This document shows, in pieces, positions 48,258-59,831 of a DNA stretch of 64,000 nt. Origin of the DNA: Aquibium oceanicum (GTDB lineage Bacteria > Pseudomonadota > Alphaproteobacteria > Rhizobiales > Rhizobiaceae); contig NZ_CP018171.1 of assembly GCF_001889605.1 (NCBI RefSeq), forward strand, positions 3,246,501-3,310,500. The letters are read 5' to 3'. The translations under genes and the position numbers were made by a program. The notes beneath the pieces are model-generated. The model was given only the letters and a program-made list of their open reading frames with translations. It was not told where the DNA came from and searched no databases. Numbering within the stretch: position 1 is the stretch's first letter; each line of letters starts with the position of its first letter.

Positions 48258-49577
48258 TCACTTTTCCGGCGCCGCGCGCTCGCGCCTGAGCTTTGCCCAG
48301 TAATCCAGCCGTTTGCGCAATTCCCGCTCGAACCCGCGGTCCGGCGGATCGTAGAACTGCTGCCGCCCGAGCTTCTCGGGAAAATAGTCCTGGCCGGAAA
48401 AAGCATCCGGCGCGTCGTGGTCGTATTCGTAGCCCGAGCCGTAGTCCTCGGCCTTCATCAGCTTGGTCGGCGCATTGAGGATGTGCTTGGGCGGCATCAG
48501 CGAGCCGTGTTCCTTGGCCGCGCGCGTCGCGGCCTTGAAGGCGGTGTAGACCGCGTTCGATTTCGGCGCGGTGGCAAGGTAGACACAGGCCTGCGCCAGC
48601 GCCAGTTCGCCTTCCGGCGAGCCGAGATAGTCGTAGGCGTCCTTGGCCGCATTGGCGATGACCAGCGCCTGCGGATCGGCAAGCCCGATGTCCTCGCTCG
48701 CCATCCGCACCAGCCGCCGTCCGAGATAGAGTGGGTCCTCGCCGGCGTCGAACATGCGCGCGAGATAGTAGAGCGCGGCATCGGGATCGCTGCCGCGCAC
48801 CGACTTGTGCAGCGCCGAGATCAGATTGTAGTGCCCGTCCTGGCTCTTGTCGTAGATCGGCGCGCGCCGCTGCACCACGCGCTGCAGTGCCTCGGCATCG
48901 AAAGTCTCGCCCGGCTTAGCAGCGCGCCAAACTTCTTCCGCCAGCGTCAGCGAAGCCCGCCCGTCGCCATCGGCCATGCGGATCAGCACCGCGCGCGCCT
49001 CCTCGTCGAGCGGCAGCAGTCGGTCCTCGGTCTTCTCGGCGCGTTCGAGCAGCCGCCCGATGGTCTCCGGCGACAGCGAATGGAACACCAGCACCCGGGC
49101 ACGGGACAACAGCGCAGCGTTCAATTCGAAGGACGGATTTTCCGTCGTAGCCCCGACGAGGGTCACCGTCCCGTCTTCCATCACCGGCAGGAAGCTGTCC
49201 TGCTGAGCACGGTTGAAGCGGTGTATCTCGTCGACGAAGAGCAGTGTCTGTCGGCCGTTCGAGCGCCGCATGCGCGCCGTCTCGAACACCTTCTTCAGGT
49301 CCGCCACGCCTGAAAAGATCGCCGAGATCTGCTCGAAGGCGAGCCCGGTCTCCCCCGCGAGCAGCCGCGCAACGGTGGTCTTGCCGGTGCCCGGCGGTCC
49401 CCAGAAGATCATGGAGCCCAGCGACCCGCCGCGGATCATGCGCGTCAGCACGCCGTCTTCCCCGGTCAGATGCTCCTGGCCGACGACCTCCGGCAGCGTC
49501 GCCGGCCGCAGACGATCGGCGAGCGGCCTGCCCGGCTGGGGCCGCGTCGGCTCGTCGCGGGCGAAGAGGTCGGCCAC
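48258..49577 (-). CDS. rarA: Replication-associated recombination protein A (MgsA family)
   Basis: A 439-residue AAA+ ATPase. Walker A is GPPGTGKTTVARLL (about 60-73), Walker B LLFVDEIHRFNRAQQ, and the C-terminal MgsA domain includes DPDAALYYLARMFDAGEDP and AKDAYDYLGSPEGELAL. It remodels stalled replication forks with SSB and RecA partners. Full length. It lies 4 bp after the degQ stop, so the two are co-transcribed, the usual arrangement in Hyphomicrobiales. Confidence 0.95.
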   Translation of the reverse strand: MADLFARDEPTRPQPGRPLADRLRPATLPEVVGQEHLTGEDGVLTRMIRGGSLGSMIFWGPPGTGKTTVARLLAGETGLAFEQISAIFSGVADLKKVFETARMRRSNGRQTLLFVDEIHRFNRAQQDSFLPVMEDGTVTLVGATTENPSFELNAALLSRARVLVFHSLSPETIGRLLERAEKTEDRLLPLDEEARAVLIRMADGDGRASLTLAEEVWRAAKPGETFDAEALQRVVQRRAPIYDKSQDGHYNLISALHKSVRGSDPDAALYYLARMFDAGEDPLYLGRRLVRMASEDIGLADPQALVIANAAKDAYDYLGSPEGELALAQACVYLATAPKSNAVYTAFKAATRAAKEHGSLMPPKHILNAPTKLMKAEDYGSGYEYDHDAPDAFSGQDYFPEKLGRQQFYDPPDRGFERELRKRLDYWAKLRRERAAPEK

Positions 49578-49581
49578 GGGG

Positions 49582-51180
49582 TCAGTAACGCAGCATCTGC
49601 TGGAGCAGATTGCCGTCGCGCTCGATGGTGAAGCGCCACCAGCGTGACTTTGTCATCGCGACCTTCTCCAGCGTCTGCGGGGTGTCTATTGTCTCGCCGT
49701 TGACCTCGCGCACGATGTCGCGTGGCCTGAAGCCGAACTGCGCGGCGGGCGTGCCGCGCGGCACGTCGACCATGACGACGCCGCTGGCCGAACCCGGCAT
49801 GCGCAGGCGCTGGGCGAGCCGCGGCGACAGTTCCGCGACCTTGGCGCCCGCGAAGGGGCTGTCGCCGGGGATATCGACGATCGTCTCATTGGCGCCTTCG
49901 GGCGCCCTGACGAGTTCCACCTCGATCTGCCGCTCCTTGCCCTTCGACAGGACGTCGAAGGTCACCGTGGAGCCGATCGGCTGCGTCGCCAGTCGGTAGC
50001 CGAGCGCGTCGACGTGCTGGATCGGCGCGCCGTTGAGCGTCAGCACCACGTCGCCAGGCGCCAGCCCGGCCTTTTCCGCCGGCCCGCCCTCGAACAATGA
50101 GGTCACGATCGCGCCGCGCGGCCGTGCCATGCCAAGCGCTTCCGCGATCTGCGCCGTGACGGCGTCGAACTCCGCCCCGACGAAGGGCCGCTCGAAGGCG
50201 TCGCCGCCCTGCCTGGCCGATTCGACCACGGCGCGGACCATGTTGGAGGGAATGGCGAAGCCGATGCCGATCGATCCGCCCGAGCGGCTGAAGATCGCGG
50301 TGTTGATGCCGACCAGATTGCCGGACATGTCGATCAGCGCTCCGCCGGAATTGCCCGGATTGATCGCGGCGTCGGTCTGGATGAAGAAGCCAAAATCGGA
50401 GATGCCGACATGGTTTCGCGCCAAAGCCGAGACAATACCGCTGGTCGTGGTCTGGCCGACGCCGAAGGGATTGCCGATGGCAAGCACCAGGTCGCCGACC
50501 GCGAGCGCGTCGGAATCGCCGATGCCGATGACCGGGAAGGCGTCGTCGCTTTCGATCTTCAACACCGCGAGATCGAGAGACTCATCCTTCAGCAGGATGC
50601 GGCTTTCGAACTCGCGCCCGTCGGCAAGCGCCACCTTCACCTCGTCGGCGTCGCGGATGACGTGGAAATTGGTGACGATGATGCCGGACGGATCGACGAT
50701 CACGCCCGACCCCAGCGAGGACTGGACGCGCGGCGGCATCTGCCGCCCGAAGAACTGCTCGAAGAACGGATCGCCAGCGAAGGGCGAGCGGGCCCTCACC
50801 TGCTGCTTGGCGTAGACGTTGACCACCGCGGGGCCGGTCTGCGTGACCAGCGGCGCAAAGGATAGCTGGATCTCGCCGCGTCCGAACGGCACGCGACGTC
50901 CGGGCTCACCCGCCTGCGGCAGCGGTTCCGAGGGTGCCAGCGGCGCGGGCGCCTTGGCGATCGGCGCGTCCGGCACCGCCTCCGGAGCGGGCGCGGCTTG
51001 CGGCGGCTGCGCGGTATCCGGTGCTGGCGCGGGCTTGTGCTCGTCTCCGATGAAGGGCAGCAGGTCCTCGAGGAAGCCACGCAGGCCCTCCTGCGCCTGT
51101 GCCGGCAGCGCAAGCCCGCCGGCAACGATCACGAGCGCCGACAGCGCTCCGCGCGCCAAACCCATCATCCGTCCGCCCAT
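49582..51180 (-). CDS. degQ: Do-like periplasmic serine protease (DegQ/HtrA)
   Basis: A 532-residue protease. The signal peptide ends near LPAQA (about residue 29). A Pro/Ala-rich segment (about 48-92) precedes the trypsin-like domain. The triad is His173 (TNFHVI), Asp203 (SLDLAVLKI) and Ser278 (GNSGG). Two PDZ domains follow at about 300-395 and 425-525. It degrades or refolds misfolded exported proteins. The long Pro/Ala stretch is uncommon but seen in rhizobial relatives. DegP and DegQ cannot be strictly separated here. Confidence 0.93.
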   Translation of the reverse strand: MGGRMMGLARGALSALVIVAGGLALPAQAQEGLRGFLEDLLPFIGDEHKPAPAPDTAQPPQAAPAPEAVPDAPIAKAPAPLAPSEPLPQAGEPGRRVPFGRGEIQLSFAPLVTQTGPAVVNVYAKQQVRARSPFAGDPFFEQFFGRQMPPRVQSSLGSGVIVDPSGIIVTNFHVIRDADEVKVALADGREFESRILLKDESLDLAVLKIESDDAFPVIGIGDSDALAVGDLVLAIGNPFGVGQTTTSGIVSALARNHVGISDFGFFIQTDAAINPGNSGGALIDMSGNLVGINTAIFSRSGGSIGIGFAIPSNMVRAVVESARQGGDAFERPFVGAEFDAVTAQIAEALGMARPRGAIVTSLFEGGPAEKAGLAPGDVVLTLNGAPIQHVDALGYRLATQPIGSTVTFDVLSKGKERQIEVELVRAPEGANETIVDIPGDSPFAGAKVAELSPRLAQRLRMPGSASGVVMVDVPRGTPAAQFGFRPRDIVREVNGETIDTPQTLEKVAMTKSRWWRFTIERDGNLLQQMLRY

Positions 51181-51338
51181 GCGATTCTCTCCGCCTGTGG
51201 ATCCAGGTTCTTTATCGCCGACAATGTGGGAATTGAAAGGCTCCGGTGCCAGCAGGCGGCTTGGCTAAACGCTGGGTGCGGCGGCCGAAATTCATTGCGC
51301 CATCACCGCAGCCGGAGCGCGCAATGGCTGAAACGACG

Positions 51339-51363
51339 AAGGCGGGCCTATGCGGCCCGCCTT
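51339..51363 (-). terminator. Terminator of the ribosomal protein operon
   Basis: AAGGCGGGCC and GGCCCGCCTT form a perfect 10-base stem with a 5-base loop, 29 bp beyond the rplQ stop. On the minus strand it is followed by CGTCGTTTC, a weak T-run. It separates rplQ from degQ. Confidence 0.75.
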
Positions 51364-51392
51364 CCGGAAATCCCGACGTGGCGCGAAACGAC

Positions 51393-51824
51393 TTATGCCG
51401 CCTCGGCTTCCTCGTTCGTGTCTTCTGCCTCGGCGCGGGCGCGATCGGCGGCACCCTTGGCCGAGGTGTCGCGATCGACGAACTCGATGACGGCGAGTGC
51501 TGCGTTGTCACCGAAGCGGTAGCCCGCCTTCATGATGCGCAGGTAGCCGCCATTGCGCTCCGCGTAGCGGGGCGCGATCGTGTCAAACAGGCGCTTCACC
51601 AGCACGGCGCTGCCGACCTGCGCGATCGCCTGGCGGCGGGCATGCAGATCGCCGCGCTTGCCGAGCGTCACCAGCTTCTCCACGATCGGGCGAAGCTCCT
51701 TGGCCTTCGGCAGGGTCGTGGTGATCTGCTCATGCTCGATGAGCGAGGCGGCCATGTTGGTGAACATGGCCTTACGGTGGCTCGATGTGCGGTTCAGCCG
51801 GCGGCCGGAACGTCCATGGCGCAT
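51393..51824 (-). CDS. rplQ: 50S ribosomal protein L17
   Basis: 143 residues. [20 protein letters not shown] is the invariant L17 opening, and the core ends with [14 protein letters not shown]. The acidic Ala/Glu-rich tail (about 118-143) is an extension typical of alphaproteobacteria. It is the last gene of the alpha operon, 44 bp after rpoA. A hairpin terminator follows. Confidence 0.97.
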   Translation of the reverse strand: MRHGRSGRRLNRTSSHRKAMFTNMAASLIEHEQITTTLPKAKELRPIVEKLVTLGKRGDLHARRQAIAQVGSAVLVKRLFDTIAPRYAERNGGYLRIMKAGYRFGDNAALAVIEFVDRDTSAKGAADRARAEAEDTNEEAEAA

Positions 51825-51868
51825 GAGCTTTCTCCTTCAACTTCCTTTTGACCGAGGCTCGATGGCGC

Positions 51869-52879
51869 TCAGTACTGATCTTCGTAACGCTTGGCGAGGT
51901 CTTCGATGTTTTCCGGCGGCCAGTCCTGAACCTCCATTCCGAGGTGCAGGCCCATCGCCGCGAGAACTTCCTTGATCTCGTTGAGCGACTTGCGGCCGAA
52001 GTTGGGAGTGCGCAGCATCTCGGCCTCGGTCTTCTGGATGAGGTCGCCGATGTAGACGATGTTGTCGTTCTTCAGGCAGTTGGCCGAACGAACCGAAAGC
52101 TCCAGTTCGTCCACCTTCTTGAGCAGCGCCGGGTTGAAGGCGAGTTCGGTGACCGACTCTTCCGGCTGTGCCTTCTGCGGCTCCTCGAAGTTCACGAAGA
52201 GGCCGAGCTGGTCCTGCAGGATGCGGGCCGCGAACGCGATCGAATCTTCGCCGGTGATAGAACCGTCGGTCTCGATCGTCATGGTCAGCTTGTCGTAGTC
52301 GAGGACCTGTCCCTCGCGGGTGTTCTCGACCTTGTAGGAGACCTTCTTGACCGGCGAATAGAGGCTGTCGACCGGAATGAGACCGATCGGCGCGTCCTCG
52401 GCGCGGTTGCGCTCGGCCGGCACGTAGCCCTTGCCGGTGTCGACCGTGAACTCCATGCGGATCTCCGCGCCCTCGTCCAGCGTGCAGATCACGTGGTCGG
52501 GGTTGAGGATCGCGACGTCGCCCACCGTCTGGATATCGCCCGCCGTGACGGCGCCCGGGCCCTGCTTGCGCACGACCATGCGCTTGGGACCGTCGCCTTC
52601 CATCTTGATGGCGATTTCCTTGATGTTGAGGATGATGTCGGTGACATCCTCGCGTACGCCGGGGATCGAGGAGAACTCGTGCAGAACGCCGTCGATCTGC
52701 ACTGCGGTCACCGCCGCGCCGCGCAGCGACGACAGAAGCACGCGGCGAAGCGCGTTGCCGAGGGTCAGGCCGAAGCCGCGCTCCAGCGGCTCGGCCACCA
52801 GCGTCGTCATCGTCTTGTTCTTGGAAGAGAACTCGATCTTGTTCGGCTTGATCAGTTCCTGCCAGTTTTTCTGGATCAT
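51869..52879 (-). CDS. rpoA: RNA polymerase alpha subunit
   Basis: 336 residues. [17 protein letters not shown] is the standard alphaproteobacterial start, so ATG 52879 is preferred to an in-frame ATG at 52909. The N-terminal dimerisation domain includes [18 protein letters not shown]. The C-terminal domain, which binds UP elements and activators, has [17 protein letters not shown] and [13 protein letters not shown]. It nucleates assembly of core polymerase. Confidence 0.98.
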   Translation of the reverse strand: MIQKNWQELIKPNKIEFSSKNKTMTTLVAEPLERGFGLTLGNALRRVLLSSLRGAAVTAVQIDGVLHEFSSIPGVREDVTDIILNIKEIAIKMEGDGPKRMVVRKQGPGAVTAGDIQTVGDVAILNPDHVICTLDEGAEIRMEFTVDTGKGYVPAERNRAEDAPIGLIPVDSLYSPVKKVSYKVENTREGQVLDYDKLTMTIETDGSITGEDSIAFAARILQDQLGLFVNFEEPQKAQPEESVTELAFNPALLKKVDELELSVRSANCLKNDNIVYIGDLIQKTEAEMLRTPNFGRKSLNEIKEVLAAMGLHLGMEVQDWPPENIEDLAKRYEDQY

Positions 52880-52985
52880 GCGTTTTTCCTTCCGTTTCCC
52901 CGACACCATCCAATCGTGCCGGGCGATCTGGAAACCGCAGAGGAGCGCCCGGCGGGCGCTCTTACAGTCTTTGATGAGAGTATCG

Positions 52986-53375
52986 TCAGACGCGGCGCTT
53001 CTTGCGCGGCCGGCATCCGTTGTGCGGGATCGGCGTCACGTCGCGGATCGAGGAGATCGTGAAGCCGGCGGCCTGCAGCGCGCGAAGTGCCGACTCACGG
53101 CCCGACCCCGGACCGGAAACCTCGACCTCGAGCTGGCGCATGCCGTGCTCCTGCGCCTTCTTGGCGCAATCCTCGGCGGCGATCTGGGCGGCGAACGGGG
53201 TCGACTTGCGCGAACCCTTGAAGCCCTGCGCGCCGGCCGACGACCAGGCAATCGTGTTGCCCTGCGCGTCGGTGATGGTGATCATGGTATTGTTGAAGGT
53301 CGAGCTCACATGCGCGACGCCCGACGAGATGTTCTTGCGTTCGCGACGGCGAACGCGTGCGGCTTCCTTGGCCAT
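52986..53375 (-). CDS. rpsK: 30S ribosomal protein S11
   Basis: 129 residues. Near the start is [20 protein letters not shown], then [20 protein letters not shown], and the conserved C-terminus [11 protein letters not shown]. It forms part of the platform of the 30S subunit. It lies 157 bp after rpsM, a gap largely taken up by an inverted-repeat element, and 106 bp before rpoA. Confidence 0.98.
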   Translation of the reverse strand: MAKEAARVRRRERKNISSGVAHVSSTFNNTMITITDAQGNTIAWSSAGAQGFKGSRKSTPFAAQIAAEDCAKKAQEHGMRQLEVEVSGPGSGRESALRALQAAGFTISSIRDVTPIPHNGCRPRKKRRV

Positions 53376-53435
53376 GTCTTTCCTTTCGTACGATATCGAC
53401 GCCGCCGTAATGCCAGCGGCTACACCAGGAGGAAG

Positions 53436-53519
53436 GGGAGTAGGGCAGTAGCGGAGTAAGGCAGTAAGGCGAAAATGCTCCGCCGACCGTTTGCCCTACT
53501 CCCGTACTGCCCTACTCCC
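53436..53519. repeat. Inverted repeat between rpsM and rpsK
   Basis: GGGAGTAGGGCAGTA (53436-53450) and TACTGCCCTACTCCC (53505-53519) are perfect 15-base arms. Each arm also contains a second, slightly different unit (GGAGTAAGGCAGTA at 53453, TGCCCTACTCCC at 53493). It lies 13 bp beyond the rpsM stop, within the message. The wording resembles the GGAGTAGGGCAGTA short repeats of rhizobial genomes. A long hairpin here could weaken or balance expression of rpsK, rpoA and rplQ. Confidence 0.8.
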
Positions 53520-53532
53520 ACACTCCCCTAAA

Positions 53533-53901
53533 TCACTTCTTCTTGCCGGCGATGGCCTTCGCCGGACCCTTGCGGGTACGGGCGTTGGTGTGCGTGCGCT
53601 GGCCGCGGACCGGCAGCGAACGACGATGGCGCAGGCCGCGGTAGCAGCCGAGGTCCATCAGGCGCTTGATGTTCATCGAGGTCTCGCGGCGAAGATCGCC
53701 CTCGACCTGGTAGTCGCGGTCGATGGTCTCGCGGATCTGCAGCACCTCGGCGTCGGTCAGCTGGTGCACGCGGCGCTCGGCCGGGATGCCCACCTTCTCG
53801 ACAATCTCCTGGGCGAACTTCGAGCCGATGCCGTGGATGTACTGCAGCGCGATGACGACGCGCTTGTTGGTCGGTATGTTGACGCCTGCTATACGGGCCA
53901 T
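53533..53901 (-). CDS. rpsM: 30S ribosomal protein S13
   Basis: 122 residues. [20 protein letters not shown] opens it, [14 protein letters not shown] is the RNA-contact motif, and the basic tail [17 protein letters not shown] reaches towards the P site. ATG at 53901 is the family start; the frame extends upstream without meaning. 198 bp separate it from adk, and the leader can fold (see 53962-54016), so translation may be regulated. Confidence 0.98.
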   Translation of the reverse strand: MARIAGVNIPTNKRVVIALQYIHGIGSKFAQEIVEKVGIPAERRVHQLTDAEVLQIRETIDRDYQVEGDLRRETSMNIKRLMDLGCYRGLRHRRSLPVRGQRTHTNARTRKGPAKAIAGKKK

Positions 53902-53961
53902 CTTCTTCTCCATTTGGGCCGCCGGAATCGTCGCGAGACCGGTCGGCGCATTCAAGGTTCC

Positions 53962-54016
53962 CGCGTCCGGTGGAGGCCGGCCCCTGCGGGGTTTCCCATT
54001 GAAAGCCGCGGACGCG
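53962..54016 (-). promoter_or_regulatory. Structured leader of rpsM
   Basis: CGCGTCCG and CGGACGCG (53962-53969, 54009-54016) pair around an inner GC-rich region with CCGGCC and a CCCC/GGGG stem. The hairpin ends about 60 bases upstream of the rpsM ATG. It may be a regulatory leader or part of a promoter region for the alpha operon. No known ribosomal-protein binding motif could be confirmed. Confidence 0.4.
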
Positions 54017-54099
54017 CCACAAAGGCCCATCCGACGGCAGGTCTGGTTGGGAGACGTGGCGCTATAGTCCAGCGCGTCCGCCCCGTCAACTGTGCCGCG

Positions 54100-54692
54100 T
54101 CAGTTTTTGCGCGTGACACCGTCGAGGATGTTCTCGATCGATGCCGTCACGGCATCCATCTCCGCCATGCCGTCGACCCCGGTCAGGAGTCCCTTGGCAT
54201 GGTAGTAGCCGATCAGCGGCGCGGTCTTCTTGTAGTACTCGCGCAGCCGCTCCTCGAAGATCGCCGGATTGTCGTCCTTGCGGACGGGCAGTCCGGCGGC
54301 TTCGGTCTCGGCAGCGCGCTTGGCGATGCGGCCGACCAGCGCCTTGTCGTCGACGACGAGTTCGATCGCCACGTCCAGCCCTAGCCCCTTCTGCCGCAGC
54401 ATTTCCTCGACCGCGTCGGCCTGCGCCAGTGTGCGCGGATAGCCGTCCAGGATGAAGCCGCGCGCGCAATCGTCCGCGTCGATCCGCTCGGAGACGATCG
54501 CGTTGACGATATCGTCCGACACGAGTTCGCCGGCGTCCATGACGGCCTTGGCCTTCTTGCCGACTTCCGTCTGCGCCTTGACCGCGGCGCGCAGCATGTC
54601 TCCGGTGGAGAGTTGCGGAATGACGTGCGTTTCGACCAGTCGCTGCGCCTGCGTCCCCTTCCCCGCCCCCGGCGGTCCGAGCAGTATCAGCC

Positions 54693-54696
<4 letters not shown>
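54100..54696 (-). CDS. adk: Adenylate kinase, short-lid type
   Basis: 198 residues. [20 protein letters not shown] is the P-loop start, [11 protein letters not shown] binds AMP, and [14 protein letters not shown] is the family signature. The lid is short, with no zinc site, as in most alphaproteobacteria. It interconverts ATP, AMP and ADP. Its ATG overlaps the secY stop as ATGA, the normal arrangement in the spc operon. Confidence 0.97.
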
Positions 54697-56033
<1,337 letters not shown>

Positions 56034-56159
56034 GAAGAATTCTCCGCTTCGTGACGCAGACGAGCCGCCCGTGGGGGCGGCGCGCATCTGCGAAGCCCCG
56101 AAATAGGCTCCGACCATCAGACATGCAAGCGACGGTCGCTCCGCCGCTCGCCGGTCGCG

Positions 56160-56630
56160 CTACTTCGCGGCCTTTTCCGGAAGCTTGACCGAACCGCCGG
56201 CCTTCTCGACCTTCTCGATCGCGCCCTTGGACGCGCCCGCGACGTCGAAGCTCAGCTTCGCCTTCAGGTCTCCGTCGGACAGGAGGCGCACGCCGTCCCT
56301 GGCACGGCGCAGCACGCCGGCCTCGACGAGCGTATCGGCGGTGATGGTGGCCGATGCGTCCAGCTTGCCCGCATCGATCGCGGTCTGGATGCGGCCGAGC
56401 GAGACGATGTTGAAGTCCTTGGCGAAGATGTTCTTGAAGCCGCGCTTCGGCAGGCGCCGATAGAGCGGCATCTGGCCGCCCTCGAAGCCGTTGATCGCGA
56501 CGCCCGAACGGGCCTTCTGGCCCTTGACGCCGCGTCCGCCGGTCTTGCCCGAACCGGATCCGATACCGCGGCCGAGACGCTTCTTCGAATGGGTCGCGCC
56601 TTCGCGGTCGCGCAATTCGTTGAGTTTCAT
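56160..56630 (-). CDS. rplO: 50S ribosomal protein L15
   Basis: 156 residues. [20 protein letters not shown] opens it, then [20 protein letters not shown], the glycine-rich RNA-binding stretch, and [18 protein letters not shown]. It lies 19 bp after rpmD. Full length for the family. Confidence 0.97.
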   Translation of the reverse strand: MKLNELRDREGATHSKKRLGRGIGSGSGKTGGRGVKGQKARSGVAINGFEGGQMPLYRRLPKRGFKNIFAKDFNIVSLGRIQTAIDAGKLDASATITADTLVEAGVLRRARDGVRLLSDGDLKAKLSFDVAGASKGAIEKVEKAGGSVKLPEKAAK

Positions 56631-56649
56631 TGTCTTTCTCCCGCGTCGA

Positions 56650-56850
56650 TCAAGCCTCGTCCACGACGCGGACGAGGTGTTGAACTTTCGCGATCATACC
56701 GCGGACCGAAGGCGTATCCTCCAGCGTCCGGCGGCGATGCATCTTGTTGAGACCAAGGCCGATCAGCGTCGCACGCTGCTCGGCCGGACGGCGGATCGGG
56801 CTTCCGATCTGCTCGACGGTCAGGGTCTTGCCCGTCTTCTTGTCAGCCAT
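56650..56850 (-). CDS. rpmD: 50S ribosomal protein L30
   Basis: 66 residues. [20 protein letters not shown] and [20 protein letters not shown] are the L30 hallmarks, followed by [11 protein letters not shown]. Slightly longer N- and C-terminal tips than in E. coli. It is 27 bp after rpsE. Confidence 0.96.
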   Translation of the reverse strand: MADKKTGKTLTVEQIGSPIRRPAEQRATLIGLGLNKMHRRRTLEDTPSVRGMIAKVQHLVRVVDEA

Positions 56851-56877
56851 GTCAGTCGTTCCTCTTCAGCGCTGGCG

Positions 56878-57438
56878 CTATTCTTCGGCAACGGCGGCAC
56901 CGCGGCGCGCCTGCAGCGTAGAATACTTGATGCCGCGCTGGGACGCGACGTCCTTCGGATGCATCTGGTGCTTCAGTGCGTCGAAGGTCGCGCGCACCAT
57001 GTTGTACGGGTTGGAAGACCCCATGGACTTCGCCACCACGTCGTGCATGCCGAGCGTCTCGAACACGGCGCGCATCGGGCCGCCGGCGATGATGCCGGTA
57101 CCCGCCTTGGCGGTGCGCAAAAGCACCTTGCCGGCGCCGTGACGGCCCGCGACGTCGTGATGCAGCGTGCGGCCGTCGCGCAGCGGGACGAAGATCATCT
57201 CGCGCTTGGCGGACTCGGTCGCCTTGCGGATCGCCTCAGGTACTTCGCGTGCCTTGCCGTGCCCGAAGCCGACGCGGCCCTTCTGGTCACCCACCACGAC
57301 GAGCGCGGCAAAGCCGAAGCGCCGCCCGCCTTTGACGACCTTGGCGACGCGATTGATGTGAACGAGCTTGTCGACGATCCCGTCGTCGCGCTCATCGCGG
57401 TCGCGGCCACGGCCGCCGTCCCTGCGTTCCTGTGCCAT
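56878..57438 (-). CDS. rpsE: 30S ribosomal protein S5
   Basis: 186 residues. The N-terminus is rich in Arg/Asp ([15 protein letters not shown]), the double-stranded RNA-binding part has [20 protein letters not shown], and [20 protein letters not shown] and [10 protein letters not shown] end the core. A typical alphaproteobacterial S5, 76 bp after rplR. Confidence 0.97.
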   Translation of the reverse strand: MAQERRDGGRGRDRDERDDGIVDKLVHINRVAKVVKGGRRFGFAALVVVGDQKGRVGFGHGKAREVPEAIRKATESAKREMIFVPLRDGRTLHHDVAGRHGAGKVLLRTAKAGTGIIAGGPMRAVFETLGMHDVVAKSMGSSNPYNMVRATFDALKHQMHPKDVASQRGIKYSTLQARRGAAVAEE

Positions 57439-57514
57439 ATCCTGGTTCCTTGTTCTTTTCCGGTAGCACGGGTTGATGAAAGCCGCGGGCGCAGGCGTCC
57501 GGCGGCGGCGAAAA

Positions 57515-57874
57515 TCAGAAGCTCAGGCCGCCCTCGCGCGCAGCCTCGGCGAGCGCCTTGACGCGCCCGTGATAGATGTAGGCGCCGCGGTCGAACACAA
57601 CGTTCGTCACGCCGGCCTTCGCCGCGCGCTCGGCGATCAGCTTGCCGACGGCAGCCGCGGCAGCCGCGTCCGCGCCGGTCTTCAGCGACCCCTTGAGGTC
57701 GGCCTCGAGCGTCGAGGCTGAGGCCAGCGTGTGGCCGCGCGTATCGTCGATGATCTGCGCGTAGATGTTCTTCGACGACCGGTGGACGGAAAGCCGCGGA
57801 CGGTCGCCCGCCACCTTCCTGATCTGCCGACGCACGCGCTGGGCGCGCTTCTGGTGGGATTCCTTGGAAGCCAT
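57515..57874 (-). CDS. rplR: 50S ribosomal protein L18
   Basis: 119 residues from ATG 57874. [20 protein letters not shown] and [20 protein letters not shown] are characteristic; the C-terminus is [21 protein letters not shown]18 binds 5S rRNA. An in-frame ATG at 57898 gives a less typical start. It is 81 bp after rplF. Confidence 0.97.
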   Translation of the reverse strand: MASKESHQKRAQRVRRQIRKVAGDRPRLSVHRSSKNIYAQIIDDTRGHTLASASTLEADLKGSLKTGADAAAAAAVGKLIAERAAKAGVTNVVFDRGAYIYHGRVKALAEAAREGGLSF

Positions 57875-57955
57875 TTGGTTCGTTCCTTGCCTTCTCAAAC
57901 GGGTGCGGCCGTGTGCGGTAAGGATGAGCCCTTCCCGCGACCGCTGCCCGCGGCC

Positions 57956-58489
57956 TTACTTCTTCTTGCCTTCCTTGCGGACGATCTTCTCGCCCGCATA
58001 TCGCACGCCCTTGCCCTTGTAAGGCTCGGGACCGCGATACTCGCGGATTTCCGCCGCGACCTGGCCGACCTTCTGCTTGTCGATGCCGGTGACGACGATC
58101 TCCGTCGGCTTCGGCGTCGCGATCGTGATGCCTTCCGGCGTCTGGTAGACCACGTCGTGGCTGAAGCCGAGCGCCAGCTGCAGGTTCTTGCCCTGCATGG
58201 CCGCGCGGTAGCCGACGCCGGTGATCTCGAGCCGCTTCTCGAAGCCGTCCTTGACGCCCGAGAAGATGTTCGAGATCTGCGTGCGCGACATGCCCCACTT
58301 GGAGCGGGCGAGCTTCGACTGGTCGCGCGGATCGACGGCGACGGCGCCGTCTTCCATCTTGACCAGAACCTCGTCGTTCACGACGAAGCGGAGTTCGCCT
58401 TTCGGCCCCTTCGCGGTGACGGTCTGCCCATCGACGTTTGCGGTGACACCCTGCGGCACCGGGACCGGTTTCTTGCCAATACGAGACAT
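57956..58489 (-). CDS. rplF: 50S ribosomal protein L6
   Basis: 177 residues in two alpha-beta repeats. [20 protein letters not shown] starts the first, and [19 protein letters not shown] and [20 protein letters not shown] are family signatures. It ends with [19 protein letters not shown]. It lies 41 bp after rpsH. Confidence 0.98.
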   Translation of the reverse strand: MSRIGKKPVPVPQGVTANVDGQTVTAKGPKGELRFVVNDEVLVKMEDGAVAVDPRDQSKLARSKWGMSRTQISNIFSGVKDGFEKRLEITGVGYRAAMQGKNLQLALGFSHDVVYQTPEGITIATPKPTEIVVTGIDKQKVGQVAAEIREYRGPEPYKGKGVRYAGEKIVRKEGKKK

Positions 58490-58530
58490 TGTCTTGTCCT
58501 CGTTCCTATTCCTGGTTCATGCCCGCCGGA

Positions 58531-58929
58531 TCAGAAGATCTGGCAGAGCACTTCGCCGCCGACGTTCTGCTCGCGCGCCTCATGATCCGCCATCACGCCC
58601 TTGGGCGTGGACAGGATCGAGATGCCGAGCCCGTTGGACACGTGCGGGATCGTCTTCGCGGAGACGTAGACCCGACGGCCGGGCTTCGAAACGCGGGCGA
58701 TCTCGCGGATCACCGGAGCGCCGTCGAAATACTTCAGCTCGATCTCGATCTCGGACTTGCCGTTGTCGAAGTCGGTCTGGCTGTAGTCGCGGATGTAGCC
58801 TTCCGCCTTCAAGACGTCCAGCACGCGGGCGCGCAGCTTGGACGCAGGCGTCGAGACCTTGCTCTTCTTGCGGCCGAGGCCGTTGCGGATGCGGGTCAGC
58901 ATATCGCCGAGAGGATCACTCAATGACAT
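58531..58929 (-). CDS. rpsH: 30S ribosomal protein S8
   Basis: 132 residues. [20 protein letters not shown] and the C-terminal [20 protein letters not shown] are S8 signatures. In E. coli S8 represses the spc operon by binding the rplE message; whether that holds here cannot be read from the sequence. 12 bp after rpsN. Confidence 0.98.
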   Translation of the reverse strand: MSLSDPLGDMLTRIRNGLGRKKSKVSTPASKLRARVLDVLKAEGYIRDYSQTDFDNGKSEIEIELKYFDGAPVIREIARVSKPGRRVYVSAKTIPHVSNGLGISILSTPKGVMADHEAREQNVGGEVLCQIF

Positions 58930-58941
58930 GGTACGTCCTCC

Positions 58942-59247
58942 TTACCAGCTCGACTTGACCAGGCCCGGGATCATCCCGAGCGATCCGAGATCGCGAAGCG
59001 CGATACGCGACATCTTGAGCTTGCGGTAGTAGGCCCGCGGGCGGCCCGTGATCTCGCAGCGGTTGCGCACGCGGTTCTTCGCCGAATTGCGCGGCAGCGC
59101 GGCGAGCTTGAGCTGCGCGCGGAAACGCTCGTCCAGCGGCAGCTCCTGATTCATCACGATCTCCTTCAGCGCCTCGCGCTTGGGAGCGTACTGCTTCACG
59201 AGCTTGCGCCGCTTCTTGTTCTTCTCGACTGAGCTGGTCTTGGCCAT
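58942..59247 (-). CDS. rpsN: 30S ribosomal protein S14, zinc-free type
   Basis: 101 residues. [20 protein letters not shown] opens it, and [20 protein letters not shown] is the signature; only one Cys is present, so no zinc ribbon forms (the C-minus type). ATG at 59247 is the family start. 26 bp after rplE. Confidence 0.98.
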   Translation of the reverse strand: MAKTSSVEKNKKRRKLVKQYAPKREALKEIVMNQELPLDERFRAQLKLAALPRNSAKNRVRNRCEITGRPRAYYRKLKMSRIALRDLGSLGMIPGLVKSSW

Positions 59248-59273
59248 GTCTCGAATATCCTTTTTCGCCGCCG

Positions 59274-59831
59274 TTACTGCCGGAAGGGGAAGTTGAAGGC
59301 CTTGAGCAGAGCCCGGGCCTCGTCGTCCGTCTTGGCAGTCGTACAAACGATGATGTCCATTCCCCAGATCTGATCAACCTTGTCGTAGTTGATCTCGGGA
59401 AACACGATGTGCTCCTTGACGCCCATGGCGAAGTTGCCGCGGCCGTCGAAGCTCTTGGGGTTCAGTCCGCGGAAGTCGCGTACGCGCGGCAGCGCGATCG
59501 TGACCAGGCGATCCAGAAACTCGTACATGCGATCCTTGCGCAGCGTCACCTTGGCGCCGATGGGCATGTTCTCGCGCATCTTGAACCCGGCAATCGACTT
59601 GCGCGCGCGGGTCACCACGGCCTTCTGGCCGGCGATCATGGCGAGATCCTCGGCAGCCACGGTGGGCTTCTTGGAATCCGCCGTCGCCTCGCCGACGCCC
59701 ATATTGATGACGATCTTGTCGAGACGCGGAACCTGCATCTCGTTCTCGTACTTGAACTGCTCCTGAAGCGCCTTGCGGATCTCGTCCTTATAAAGCGCCT
59801 TCATCCGCGGTTCGCTTGCGGTCTTAGACAT
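59274..59831 (-). CDS. rplE: 50S ribosomal protein L5
   Basis: 185 residues. [20 protein letters not shown] and [20 protein letters not shown] are L5 hallmarks; [20 protein letters not shown] follows. It binds 5S rRNA and contacts tRNA in the P site. The first 8 bases overlap the end of rplX. Confidence 0.98.
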   Translation of the reverse strand: MSKTASEPRMKALYKDEIRKALQEQFKYENEMQVPRLDKIVINMGVGEATADSKKPTVAAEDLAMIAGQKAVVTRARKSIAGFKMRENMPIGAKVTLRKDRMYEFLDRLVTIALPRVRDFRGLNPKSFDGRGNFAMGVKEHIVFPEINYDKVDQIWGMDIIVCTTAKTDDEARALLKAFNFPFRQ

